64,000 nucleotides of DNA from Limnoperna fortunei (taxonomy: Eukaryota; Mollusca; Bivalvia; Mytilida; Modiolidae). The stretch covers positions 65,024,433 through 65,088,432 of the forward strand of contig OX104112.1 in NCBI GenBank assembly GCA_944474755.1, given 5' to 3'. Below, one piece after another: positions 23,640 to 34,854 of the stretch (its first letter is position 1; each line of letters begins with the position of its first letter). The notes below the pieces were generated by a model. That model worked only from the letters and a program-made list of their open reading frames with translations. It was not told the DNA's origin and searched no databases. A program made the position numbers and the translations under genes.

Positions 23640-24193
23640 AATGGTTCTAATCTGGAACTTTACAAGAATGTGAGCACGTAACGTTGACTGGAAACACTTT
23701 ATGAATAGTGATGCCGTGACATCAAATCGATCTTTAAAAAAGGCGCAGATGCTTCACATTGATGCAAGATAAGAAACAGAGATGTCGATTGGATGTTTTG
23801 GATGATGTCCTTAATTGTATTCCAGAAAAAGCGTGCACGTGATAAACTCAAACTGCGCGGAATGCCGATAATTGAAATAAAATATGTAAGTATTTTTATG
23901 TTTTATATTTTTTCTAATTTACTTGTTTTAAGTTTGGATGACATTCTTTTATTATAAAGAAATAATTCATAAATAATAATATAAATGTTTATAGACTGCA
24001 AATTTTCTTTTTTATAGGAAAGATGAAAAACACTTGTCCTTTTCTTTTATAAAATGTATTTTTAAATTTACTAAGTTTTATATGTGTATAGTTAAAATAC
24101 TTTCAAGGTAAATATTTAATAATAATAATGAGCACAATTACAGTTGCCTCTTCTAGCTACATGTATGACAAATTGCAAGTTGTTTTCAATTGA

Positions 24194-26320
24194 CACAGTG
24201 ACACATAATAATACAGTAAGAACCACCAGAACAAACTAAATGTTCAGAATTCAATAAATTTGTGCTAAATTATCTTTGTATGGTACTAAAAGTACGCGCC
24301 GAAAAGTACATTCAATATGTTATAAAAATTTGATACTAGAGTTCAACCCATATCTTATTTTTCACCATGGGAATTCAAACCGCAAGTTTTAAGTTAATAA
24401 TCTTGCTACAGGGTGTATAATTCAATTGCAATTTGGACATTAGTTTCTTCATAAAAAGGTACTTGAGAATTTACGGTCAAGTACGTCAATAAACATGTTT
24501 TACTATCCTATAAGGGAGAATGGCAGAAGTATTGAGATTAAAAAAAAATTTAATGCCCACACATGCTTATTTTTCTTCACTATGTACATGTATTTGTACA
24601 ACTGCATGAATAAAAAATAATTAATGCCTAGAGTAACAACAGAAATGCCTATATTTTTGATTTTTTTATCAGGGATGTTTAAAACTTAGCAAATTAACTA
24701 TAAAAAAACTACAGTTCATACCATTATAATATATTTTCATGAACATGTTGTAATATTCAAATCTAGTAACATCATTTGCTTTAATTGCCCACAAATACAC
24801 TTTCCCAATAAATACAGAGTATTTTTTTTTAAATATTTTTTTCAGTACTTTTCGTTTTCATTTGTTTTAAGCTTGTTTAAAAGAAAAGTCTCTGATCAAG
24901 ATTGTGAAACTCGAGCATTTTATATTAGTAATTTAGTCCAGTTAAAAACGACACATTTTCTGTTTTTCAAAATCTCTCTGATTCAGGCATTATCCTTTTT
25001 TCAGATTATTTACATTTGGACTTTTAGCCCAACTAAATGCACAAGTGCTTTTATTTTAACTCTTTATAGGCAAAAACAGTTATGGTCTCGTTCATAATGG
25101 ATTCCTTAACTTTAGACACTATTAAGAAAAATTATATCGTTAAGTTTATGATGCTTTATATGTTCAACAGTTTTACATTCTATGGTATTTTAAACAGTAT
25201 AGTAGCTGGTTCTGATGGATCTGTTCAAATACAAGATCAAGTCTAACCATACCCCTTCTGTTTTTTAACTCTATTTTAGTTATTACTACTACCTACTAGT
25301 CATTTTTATGGGAACATAAGTAATTAATCCATGTTTGTATCAGTGATGACTTGGTGATTTTTTTCTTAATTGTGATCTTGATAAACTGTAAAGTTATGCA
25401 CTTAAAATAAATATTATCAAATTGTATTAAATACATGTACGTAGTAAGCAGTAAGTAATAAATAAGTACATGTATGATACATATATTTCATGTTACTAGC
25501 TGAATAGTTTGAGTATGACATGTATGCAAGACTTTTTTTCCATGATTTCTTTCTTTTAACCTTTTTCCTGCTAAAACCGATTTCAGTTTGCCTAACAATC
25601 AAGGTTAATTCATGTTTGTAACCTGTGCAGTACACAATAATTCCCTACCCATATTAAAGAACTCAAAAACTTTTAGACAAAGATTTTTGGTCATGTATGC
25701 ATGTACTAGTACTCTAAGTTATGCGAGGAGCAAATTTTGCAATCAAATTATTTTTTTTACAGTTTTAATGTTGTACAGTTTCTGAATTTCAAAATTATAA
25801 GTTTAATTCCGTCTCTGGTTTTTGGAACCATTAATTGTTAGGTAATTTGATAAATACATAATTTAATACATTTTAAATATCAGATAAAAACACATAATTA
25901 TCAAACATGAATAAAAAATATTGGCCACATGGAGCTGACAAAAAAAAGAATATTGATGTCAGTAATTGATTATTCAGTTACATGTAATCAGCATGGGATT
26001 TATCAGTAACATTGTGTGGTTTACTTTCATGCCGCTACAAAGAGTACTTGACAGTGGCTCACACAAATCAGATCAAAAGATGACAGATATATGTTACATG
26101 TATCTAAAGTTTCATGATAAGGTATCTCTTAGAGTTTTGTTCTTTGTTATCAGTGATGGTTACATGTATATGACTGGATTTTTCTTTGTCACTTACTTTC
26201 TGATAATTGGTAAAAGGTGCTTCTGTGATTTCTGACTTAATTGAATTAATTAACCCATTCTTCATAACTTCTAGACAACAAAGTATTTAAATAATAAACA
26301 ATCATGCTTTGTATTTCAGA
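24194..26320. other. Presumed 5' intron of FHA gene
   Basis: AT-rich, with no recognisable coding exon. It ends in a polypyrimidine-like stretch and TTTCAG just before the FHA start codon, consistent with an acceptor. Confidence 0.45.
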
Positions 26321-29300
26321 ATGTTTGGAGAAATAATAGTTATTGACAGAAGTGGCATTGATGGAGCCAGATTTCCTCTAACTGCAAGGAACTGTTTGTT
26401 TGGAAAGTAAGTGGGAATATAGATTTTATCATTTGTACTAGTATGTCTGTATTTTACATGTCAATGTCTTCTTTATTTGTTACTTTGGCTGGTCTTTCCA
26501 ATTGTAATTGTGTAATTGGGTTATTAGAAAGAATTAACATGATTAAGGTGTCAACTAGTACATTCAATTATTTTCTAGCAAAACACACGCTATATTAGTA
26601 ATTCAGAAAATATGGTGCATTAAGACATGCATAGCATGTACACAAATCAGTATTTTTGTTACTACATGCTGGAAAATTAATAATAAATCACATGTTTTAA
26701 AGAGAAAAAGATTGTGACATAATTATCAACCATAAAGATGTGTCCAAGAAACATTGCAGCATATGGATCCTAGATAATGGAGAGGTTGGTAAATTGCAAT
26801 TATGTTTTAATTCATGTTCTCATACTTGTTGAATAATTCTTTCATGTGGGCCTAAGACCTCAGACTTACAGTTTTAAAATGGGCCTATTTAATTAGGTAA
26901 AAATTTTGAAGAAAATACCCATTTTAAGATTATTTGTTAACTCCTCTTTAGGAATGCTATCATTTGAAGGAAATTAATTATATTAAAATATAATCTGTTG
27001 CATAAGTATTTTAGATCTTGTGTAATAAAGTATTTTTTTGCGAGTCCACTAACAATTACATGTAGAAGGTGACACAAACTTACCCATACTATACCCAAAC
27101 ATACCTAAAAATAACATTTTTGGAAGTTTTAACAGTTTAAACATTTTTACATACTCTATTTTTTGTTGGAGATGCTTAAGTGAAGTTAACATGATTAAAT
27201 GATAAAATGTACACAGAACAAAACTGTGCCCAGGAAAACTTTAAAATGAGAATGTTTAAAAAGTTGTACCCTGTTTAAAAGTTGAAAGTACTCTATTTAT
27301 GTTAGAACATGTTATATAACAAAAGTCAGCAAAGTGATGAAAATTTGTAACTAAGAAACACATTTTGAAGCATTTCATATTACCATTTTATATGAAATGA
27401 CAACAATCAAAACGTCAAAGGACTGCTGCAAGATGTAACATAATATGTTCAATCTCTAATGATTTTGGGGTTGTTATTTTTATTAAAAATTGCAATCAAA
27501 TGTCTCCTAAAGGGGGGTGGTGGTGGTGGGGGGAGAAGATCTTTTCTCTTAATGTGTTTTGGGGATTTTTACTGGTGTGTTAACTGTGAAAATAAAGCAA
27601 CTGTTAACTGTTTTTCAATCTTTAGCTGTTATCTGTTTTCCTAAAAATTGACATAGTTGTTAACTGTTATAATAAAAATAAAAACACTGTTCGATGTTAA
27701 TTGTATTGCCCTTTGATGCGATTCTGCTGTTATCAATTTTTTTGATTTTTTTCTCATGTAAAATGCTCGTATCTGTTGTCATTATTTAAATTTACTGTTA
27801 TCTGTTTTGGGAAAAATTAAAAAAATGTTAACCTGTTAATGGACCCCCTCTAAACCCCCCCCCCCCTTACTAAATATTCATTATTTAGCAGAATTTTAGT
27901 GATTTACTTCTGGTTGTTTATTTACTCTTAAAAAATGTTATTTTAACGAGTAGTTGGGTACAGTTCAGTTACGCATTTTACACAATTATAAGGGACTTCA
28001 TAATATCAACTTTAACACTGAAAATTGTCTATATACATTTGCAACAAAAGTAGAGTGTATAAAAGAATTAAACGAAATAATACTGCCATAAAGTATTAAA
28101 GTATTAAATGAATGTGTTTTTGGGTATCATTTGGGTAAAAAGTCACACTGGAAACTAGATTTATACATGTATTGTTCTGTGGCTTTAGACGTGTACAACT
28201 GTAGGGGTGTTAATCTTTTCACTGCAATTAAGTATTAAACAAGACTCAGAGTAGTAAAATTGGAACAATTTAATCCAGTTGAGTAAACAAGATGTCACAG
28301 ATGAATTTTAAGGCAGAGCACAATGTGAATTTCAAAGTGTAAAGATTCTACAGAGAGAGAACATAGCAAAGGTCAGCTTAACGGGGTCCTTTAATGGAAT
28401 GTCCAGACACAGGCTCTGTTTAAATTATACATAATTACATTTGGAACAACCATTGGTCATGTTATTATATTAACTAAGTTTTTAATAGATTACATGTTAA
28501 ATTGTTAAATCATTTAAATTTCTAAATTTGCAAATCTTTTTATTAACTGGTTTTATGATTTTTTTTGTAGGTAAATATTGCTAACCTTAGCAGGGATTTT
28601 CCTTTGAAAGTAAACAATAAAGTTGTGATTGAACCATTGAAGCTCAATCATGGCGATTTATTAACTATAATTGATAGATCTTTCCGTTATGAAGTTTGCA
28701 ACAAGACAAGAAATTGCTACAACAAAAAGTCTCAATTCAAGAATATTCTGGAAGGCAAGGTAGGCCATAGACATAAACAATAAACAGCTTATTAAAAAAG
28801 TGACCTTATTGAGTTTTGGAAAGAGTTATATTTAGAATGCAGGCTGTGATAATTTTTTTACAGTTATATTAAAGCTATGGTATTGGAATGATCTGTTTAA
28901 ATTTTTCATAAATTCTGTAACAGGTTATATATTTTGGTGGTTTTGATGGTCTGCACACTTTTTCAATGTCTTCCCTATATGCCTGGATCTGTGAGACTCG
29001 AATGGTGCTAAGCTCACATGTATCATGCTGTCATGCCAGACACAGCTGTTCATTAGATATGTTGTAGTTTAGTTTGTTTCCTTTTCATTAGTTATATTCA
29101 TAATTGTTAATTTTTTCCTTTTTTAAAGGATTGTACATCGAAACAAAAGGTGAAAGCAAAAAGTAGAAGGCGACACAAATCAAAGAAGCTAAGGTTGGTA
29201 AAATTTTAATTCAATTTATATTTACATGTAGTTATTCTGCTTTCTATTATTCAGTATAAATTAAAAAAAACATGCTGTTTTTTTCTGTTAAAAATCTGTA

Positions 29301-30335
29301 ATAATAATATAATAATCCCAAGTCTCATTAATGGTGAATGTTTCTGTTCCTGTTTCATTTTCATTGTTTTTATCACTTGTCTGCCCAGGTTCAAATTTGT
29401 AATTCATTAACGTTCCGTTAAGCTAACAATAATCCAGTAATCCAAGTTATGGACATCGTCGATCTTTGACAAATTTTTGATTTATGATCATGTTGGTACT
29501 ATTATCATGATTATCGCCTTGTTGAATATTTTAGTCTTTTTTATAATAAACCCGATTTCTAAAATGCCGAAATCAAAACTGATCTACAGTATCCTTCTGT
29601 CCCTTTTATTCCAGCGTAAAAACTGGTTTGCAATAAAAAAACAAATCTTGTTCTATTTGAGACTTCCAAAATAACATAAGGTCAGTGAAAATGGTTGTTC
29701 AAGGAGGGAATTACACGGTTGTTGGTCGCATTTGAGGGATGGTTGTTCGCGAATGGTAATTTTACATTAGAAACTCTTTGTGCATCAGGATTTTAGTCAG
29801 GTAAATTGGGTGGTCACTGGTGATGGGGACTACTTAAAAAATATAATTGACTAGTGGTATGATCTCTACTTTAATTTTACATTAAGAAATTTGCACCTGC
29901 AAATTGAAAATTTCTATTTTCAGCATGTCAAACTTGTTAACTTGTAGTTAGCTTTTATTACACATTTTACAGGTATGGTAGAACACTTTACCTTTAAAAA
30001 TCATTGCTATGGTCTGACTTTTAACATGCACACATGTTTTGTTCTGTGAGATTTAGTTATAAAATATATTTTGATTATTTAAATTTTGCATAAAATTTCC
30101 ATTCAGGTACAGAGAAAAACAAATCAAGCTTGGATTTGAACTGGCCACCAGGAGAGTAGAAACAATCGTAGAAGAATCACCTGTTCCTTGTGAAAAAGGA
30201 AAGAAAACAAACAAGTTCTTTAAGGAGTTGAATACAGATCCTTTGTTTTCTAACATGGTAAACTACCAGAGAAGTCAACAGTTATCTGCCTACTTGTACA
30301 GAAAAAATCAACAAATTAATAATGATTTAATTTAA
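26321..30335 (+). CDS. FHA-domain protein, Ki-67-N-terminus-like, transposon cargo, 216 aa
   Basis: Coding exons: 26321-26406, 26703-26784, 28571-28759, 29129-29193 and 30107-30335. All borders are AG/GT and the phases agree (651 nt with stop). Residues 1-100 form an FHA fold, known to bind phosphothreonine peptides. One sees RSGIDGARFPL, CLFGK-EKDCDI, DVSKKHC, NLSRDFPLKVNN and LLTIIDRSFRYE. The blocks and their spacing match the FHA domain of the mitotic chromosome protein Ki-67 (SGVDG..FPL, CLFGR, VSKQHC, ITIIDRSFRYE). The Ser-x-x-His pair is kept, but the usual Gly-Arg is Gly-Lys (29) and the usual Asn-Gly is Asn-Asn (71-72). Residues 120-150 are strongly basic (KVKAKSRRRHKSKK), suggesting nuclear or DNA association. 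The tail has no known domain. Capture from a host gene is inference. Confidence 0.85.
27508..27870. repeat. Insertion in FHA intron bounded by G-run and C-run
   Basis: The left end is AAAGGGGGGTGGTGG and the right end is CCCCCTCTAAACCCCCC followed by TTAC, so the ends are roughly inverted. The interior repeats TGTTAACTGTTA/CTGTTATCTGTTTT phrases. It looks like a small non-autonomous element in the second coding intron. Confidence 0.4.
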
Positions 30336-30516
30336 AATGTGCAGTAACTGAATATACATATCAACAATATGCAACACCATATAGTAGAATTGACAAAATA
30401 TGATTATTAGTAAGAAAATCAAACAACAATTTATTACTTTTGGGTTTATATTCTGATTCTTTTGTTAAATTACAATTACTTGCTTAGTTAATTGGTGAAG
30501 GAGCTATAATATTTAG

Positions 30517-30738
30517 GAGAAAGCGTGCACATGAACGAGTGAAGCTGATACATCTTGCTTTGGGAGAAAGCGTGCACACAAACCAGTGAAGCCACTACTT
30601 CTTGCTTTTGGAGAAAGCGTGCACACAAAACAGTGAAGCCGCTACTCCTTGCATTTGAAGAAAGTGTGCACACAAATCAGTGAAGCCGCTACTCCTTGTG
30701 GGAAAGTTCACAGAAAACAAGTGAAGCCGCTACTCTTA
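30517..30738 (+). repeat. 47-bp minisatellite upstream of transposase
   Basis: Five units, each with GAGAAAGCGTGCACAC followed by CAGTGAAGCCGCTACT. Core anchors are at 30521, 30568, 30615, 30662 (AAGTGTGCAC) and a shortened unit at 30704. It lies 80-300 bp before the transposase ATG. The core AAGCGTGCAC also occurs in both divergent-promoter copies, in the same orientation. Confidence 0.92.
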
Positions 30739-30816
30739 ATTACTTCACACACCATGCAAATCTGAGCAAGCCATTTTGTTAAATACAAATACCCAAGTTT
30801 TGATACAGAATTTAAA

Positions 30817-33672
30817 ATGACATCAAATGCAAAACGTCCTCGAAAATCATGTCCAAAATGTAATGCTGTCTTTTCTGACCGACATGCCCGTATGCATTTA
30901 TTGGAATGCAATGTAAGATTTTGCGACATTAACTTATTAAATGATAATGGTACTATTACAAGTAGTGATAGGTCCTCAAATCAAAATGACATTAGTGATG
31001 AAGAACCTGAGTTTAATTTTGATAATATGAGGAAATTTAATACTATTCCATCAAAATTGTTTAACAATTTAGAAGAAGAAGATATTGAAACATTTTATGA
31101 TGCCAATTCAGTCGTTGATGACCTTTCAGACTTGTCAGATACTTTTTCAGACCCTGATATTTGCACTGAAGAAAATGTTGACAAAAAATTAGATATAGAT
31201 TCAGAGATTGTAAAGCAAACATACTGGTTTTGTAAACTGTTAGTATTATGGCAATGTATTCATTATGTTTCTGATGCTGCTGTTACCTTACTTTTGAAAA
31301 TAATTTTAACATTTTTCAAGTTGCTATCTATAAAGTCAGATGTGTATTCCCAGGTTGAGAGCATTTTCCCAGAAAATATGTACCAATTATCAAAACTTTT
31401 AAAGAGTAATATGTTAGAATTTAAGCAATATGTAGTTTGTACTAGATGTTATGCATTGTATGACTTTGATGATTGTTTTCATGTAGTTGAAGGTTTACGG
31501 ATCACAAATAGATGTTCATATGTCGAATTCCCTAACCACCGCCTTCCACATCTTAGAAAAAGATGTGATCAGCCCCTTCTAAAGCAAGTTAATAACGAAT
31601 CTTCCAACATTCTTGTTCCATATAAGATTTATTGTTATAAATCATTAGAATCAAGCTTGTTACTTTGTAAAGAGAGACAATTTTGAAGATTTATGTGAAC
31701 AATGGCGTAAAAGGGAAACAAAAGAAGGTATCTTGTATGATATTTTGATGGCAGAATTTGGCATGAATTTAATGGTATTAAGTATGATTTTTTTACTGAA
31801 GAAGGAAACTATGGTTGTATTTTGAATGTAGACTGGTTTCAACCCTACAAACACACTCATTATTCAATTGGTGTTCTGTACTTAGCTTTTTTTAACCTTC
31901 CTAGAAATCAAAGATTTAGGAGAGAAAATGTTTTGCTAATTGTAATTATACCTGATATGAAGGTTGAACCAAAGACTAATACATTTTTAACTCCTCTTGT
32001 TGAGGAGCTTAAGAAAGCTTGGTCAGAAGGATTTTTCATGTATTCATTTAAATCTCCTAATATGTTGAAATGTTTTAAGCTTGCTCTTCTCTGTGTGGGG
32101 TGTGATGTTCCTGCTAGCAGAAAGTTATGTGGGTTTCTTGGACATTCTGCTACAGCTGGTTGCAATAAATGCAAAAAGAAATTTCCAGGTGGAGTTGGGG
32201 AAAAAAATTACGGTGGTTTCGATAGAGATTGTTGGATAAGTAGGGATAATGCAAGCCATCGGGAAGAATGCAGATTGTTGCAAAATTGTACTAGCAAAAG
32301 CGAAAAAGAAGCCCTTGAAAGAAATTTTGGGACAAGATATTCTGTGCTACTTGAACTCATATATTTTGATCCAATTCGAATGACAGCATTAGACCCAATG
32401 CACAATTTATTTTTAGGAACTGCTAAACATATGATTTCGGTTTGGAAAACTAAAAAGCTTCTATGTGATGAAGATTTTAGGTCAGTAGAAGAGAGGTTAG
32501 AACCTTTTCTATGTCCATCTGATATAGGTAGACTACCGAAAAATTTTTCCTCATCTTATGGTTCATTTAATGCAGATCAGTACAAAAATTCGACATTACT
32601 ATTTTCAATTTATGCTTTGTTTGATTTATTGCCATCTGAGCATCTTGAATGTTGGAGAAAATTTGTTTTGGCTTGTAGAAGATTATGTTCAATTTTTATT
32701 ACTGTTAACAATGCTAAAGTTGCGGATAGACTATTAGTAGAATTTTGTAAAAAATTTGAACAGTTGTATGGACAAGACTTTGTAACACCCAATATCCATT
32801 TGCATGGACATTTGTATGAATGTATAATAGATTTTGGACCTGTGTATTCATTTTGGTTGTTTAGTTTTGAGAGAGAAAATGGCATATTAGGGTCATTCAA
32901 AACTAACAAAAAGAACATTGAAGTACAGCTAATGAAAAGATTTTTGAAGGAGTCTTTGGTCAGAGAAGAGGATGTTAATATGGACAAACAATTTCAACCA
33001 GTATTCCATGAATTAGCAAATACAAGTAGAGAAAGGGGTACCTTGGGTTTAATTTCTGCACAGTTACAACCAAGTATTATTGCATTATCCTCTCAGTATA
33101 CACCTATAACTGAGATATGTTATGATGTATCAACTAATATTTTTGCATTTAATTTCAAAGATTCTATATTAAATGATAATGAAATGAAATGACTCAGTCC
33201 TATGTATTCAGCATTATACCAGCATGATTTTACTGTATGTACATCAGTTAAAGTATGTAAAGAATTATATATCAATGGAAGTTTAATAGGATCTAAGTCT
33301 AGTAGAAGTAATAGATCATCTTATGTACTAGCATTTTGGTGTAATGAAGATGGAGGGATTGATTCTGACTGCACTGATTTGACACCCCACCCTGGACAAA
33401 TTGTTAAAATTTATTTTCATTCCATTATTATTAATGGATGTGCACATCCACACTATATAGCCAAAGTAAATTGGTTCCAACAGCTACCTGACAATATAAG
33501 ACACCATTATGGTAAACCAATAGAATTGTGGTCATCAGATTTATATGTGCAAGATGGACCTGCTATGTTTATTCCTATCCATAGGATCAAATGTCGATTC
33601 GTATATGCTAAAACAAAACTTGGCCATAAAAATGTAATTGTAGTTTCTCCAAGAGAACGCTTTATTTTATAG
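30817..33672 (+). pseudogene. TNP2-type CACTA/EnSpm transposase, broken in three places
   Basis: The ATG at 30817 opens a protein with an N-terminal C2H2-like motif (CPKCNAVFSDRHARMHLLEC), an acidic stretch, then the TNP2-type core: LNVDWFQPYKHTHYS, LCVGCDVPASRKLCGFLGHS with CNKC, YFDPIRMTALDPMHNLFLG, and FSFERENGILGSF. The Asp in CDVPA, the Asp in LDPMHNL and the Glu in FERENG sit where the family's DDE residues lie. The C-terminal part (33202-33672) has HYIAKVNWF, FIPIHRIKCRF and ends PRERFIL. Damage: a frameshift around 31650-31670, a compensating one near 31741-31747 and an in-frame TGA at 33190. The pieces on each side are otherwise well preserved, so inactivation is recent. It would cut and paste the element between its CACTG ends. 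Confidence 0.93.
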
Positions 33673-34399
33673 AATTGTTTTCCTGAATTTCACAAATTAT
33701 TCCCCAAATTCACAGTGTGTATGTCTGCCAAGAAAGAGTTAGGACTTTTGTGAATTTTTTGTGTTTGTAAAAATTTCAAAAAAGCTACTAATAGCAATTA
33801 ATCGTACCATTTTCAAACTCGATGTGAGTATAAATGACAAAGTTGCAATGGTACAGTTATGTATATTTTTAGTATGCAGAGATATTTGCTGCCTGTAATT
33901 CATTTGATATATTTTCTGTAAATATTATTTAATACATGGTCTGGTTATTTTTTGTAATGAAGTATTTTCATGCATGTTAAGTGTTCACTGATGACATTTT
34001 AATAGAAGAGAAAGAAAGAGGTATATAGTGACATGAGTACAAACTGTTGGAAGAATATTATTTGATATTTTTTTGCATTTTCCTGTATATAGTGTAATGT
34101 ACTTATTACATACGTTTCTACTTAATAAATGTAATAAATTATATGTTGGTTGTTATCATTCATTTGGTAGATATTTAACGTCTTTTTTAAAGGTGCCATT
34201 TATATATTTGAGAAGTATTTTATTAAAGTCCAAATGTATACTTCTGAAATTCATGACATTGCTTTATGCGTTTATCACGCTGAATTTTGCATTGGTTGAG
34301 CATTACATTTATCGTTGATATAAAAATGTGTCAATACCAGGAAAGCCGAAAGTTTCTAAGTTGGTACTATATTGATATTTGACACTGCTGCGAAATGAC
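33673..34399. other. 3' flank of transposase gene
   Basis: AT-rich, presumably 3' UTR followed by spacer. No other gene recognised. Confidence 0.4.
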
Positions 34400-34851
34400 C
34401 ATGAAATGTCAATATCAACAAAGTGTTAGAAAACTTGAAGGATCACCGGTCAATCTATGAGCAATGGTTCACATTTTAAAATTATCAAAATGTCTCAGAT
34501 GACCTTTTGTCCACCTGTCAGCATAAATAAAATGTCCGATATAACATGTCGTTCTCCTTTCAGTTAAACAGATGACCTGTCGTCGACCTGTCAATGTAAA
34601 TAAAATGTCCCAGTTGACATATCGTTCACCTTTCATTATGAACGAAATGTGAAAGATGACCTGTTATTCATTTTTGTATTTTAACAAAAGATGACATATT
34701 GTCTGCCGTTCACATTTCGTAAATACAAAAGGTCAAAGGCGACCTTTTTAACGACAAAATTGAACAAAATATGGACTTAGGAGATGGGTGAACTTTTAAT
34801 AATATTTTGGGCATATCAAAATATGAACAAAAGACGATTTTTCATGCAGTG
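34400..34851. repeat. CACTA right subterminal repeats
   Basis: About ten copies of GACCTTTTGT, GACCTGT or their reverse complements, e.g. GATGACCTTTTGTCC and CAAAAGGTCAAAGGCGACC. The set mirrors the left end. The element ends CATGCAGTG, then TTC. Confidence 0.82.
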
Positions 34852-34854
34852 TTC
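34852..34854 (+). repeat. Right 3-bp target-site duplication (TTC)
   Basis: Matches the TTC at 17891-17893. Confidence 0.85.

Larger units (their letters stand above)
22446..24193. repeat. 874-bp tandem duplication of divergent promoter and first exon
   Basis: Copy 1 is 22446-23319 and copy 2 is 23320-24193. Every landmark is offset by exactly 874, including the ATG (22765/23639) and the plus-strand GTAAGT (23012/23886). By eye I noticed only four substitutions, one of which changes residue 25 of the exon-1 product (Tyr to Cys). The event is therefore recent. Confidence 0.97.
17894..34851 (+). mobile_element. Complete 17-kb CACTA/EnSpm transposon carrying an FHA gene
   Basis: Ends: left CACTGCACGAAAAAA; right, reverse-complemented, CACTGCATGAAAAATC. 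Thirteen of the first 14 bases match. Both ends are flanked by TTC. CACTG/A termini, a 3-bp duplication, subterminal clusters of a short motif and an internal TNP2-type transposase together define the CACTA (EnSpm) superfamily. The interior holds an accessory gene (minus, 19235-22765), a divergent FHA-domain gene (plus, 26321-30335) and the transposase (plus, 30817-33672). The transposase is broken, so this copy could move only with help from another source. No better pair of ends was seen nearby. Confidence 0.93.

Noticed and set aside
30488..30673. Minus-strand open frame across the 47-bp minisatellite
   Set aside because: It is the translation of a tandem repeat antisense to the transposase promoter region, with no domain or start context.
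31908..32987. Minus-strand frames inside the transposase
   Set aside because: Antisense shadows of the TNP2 core.
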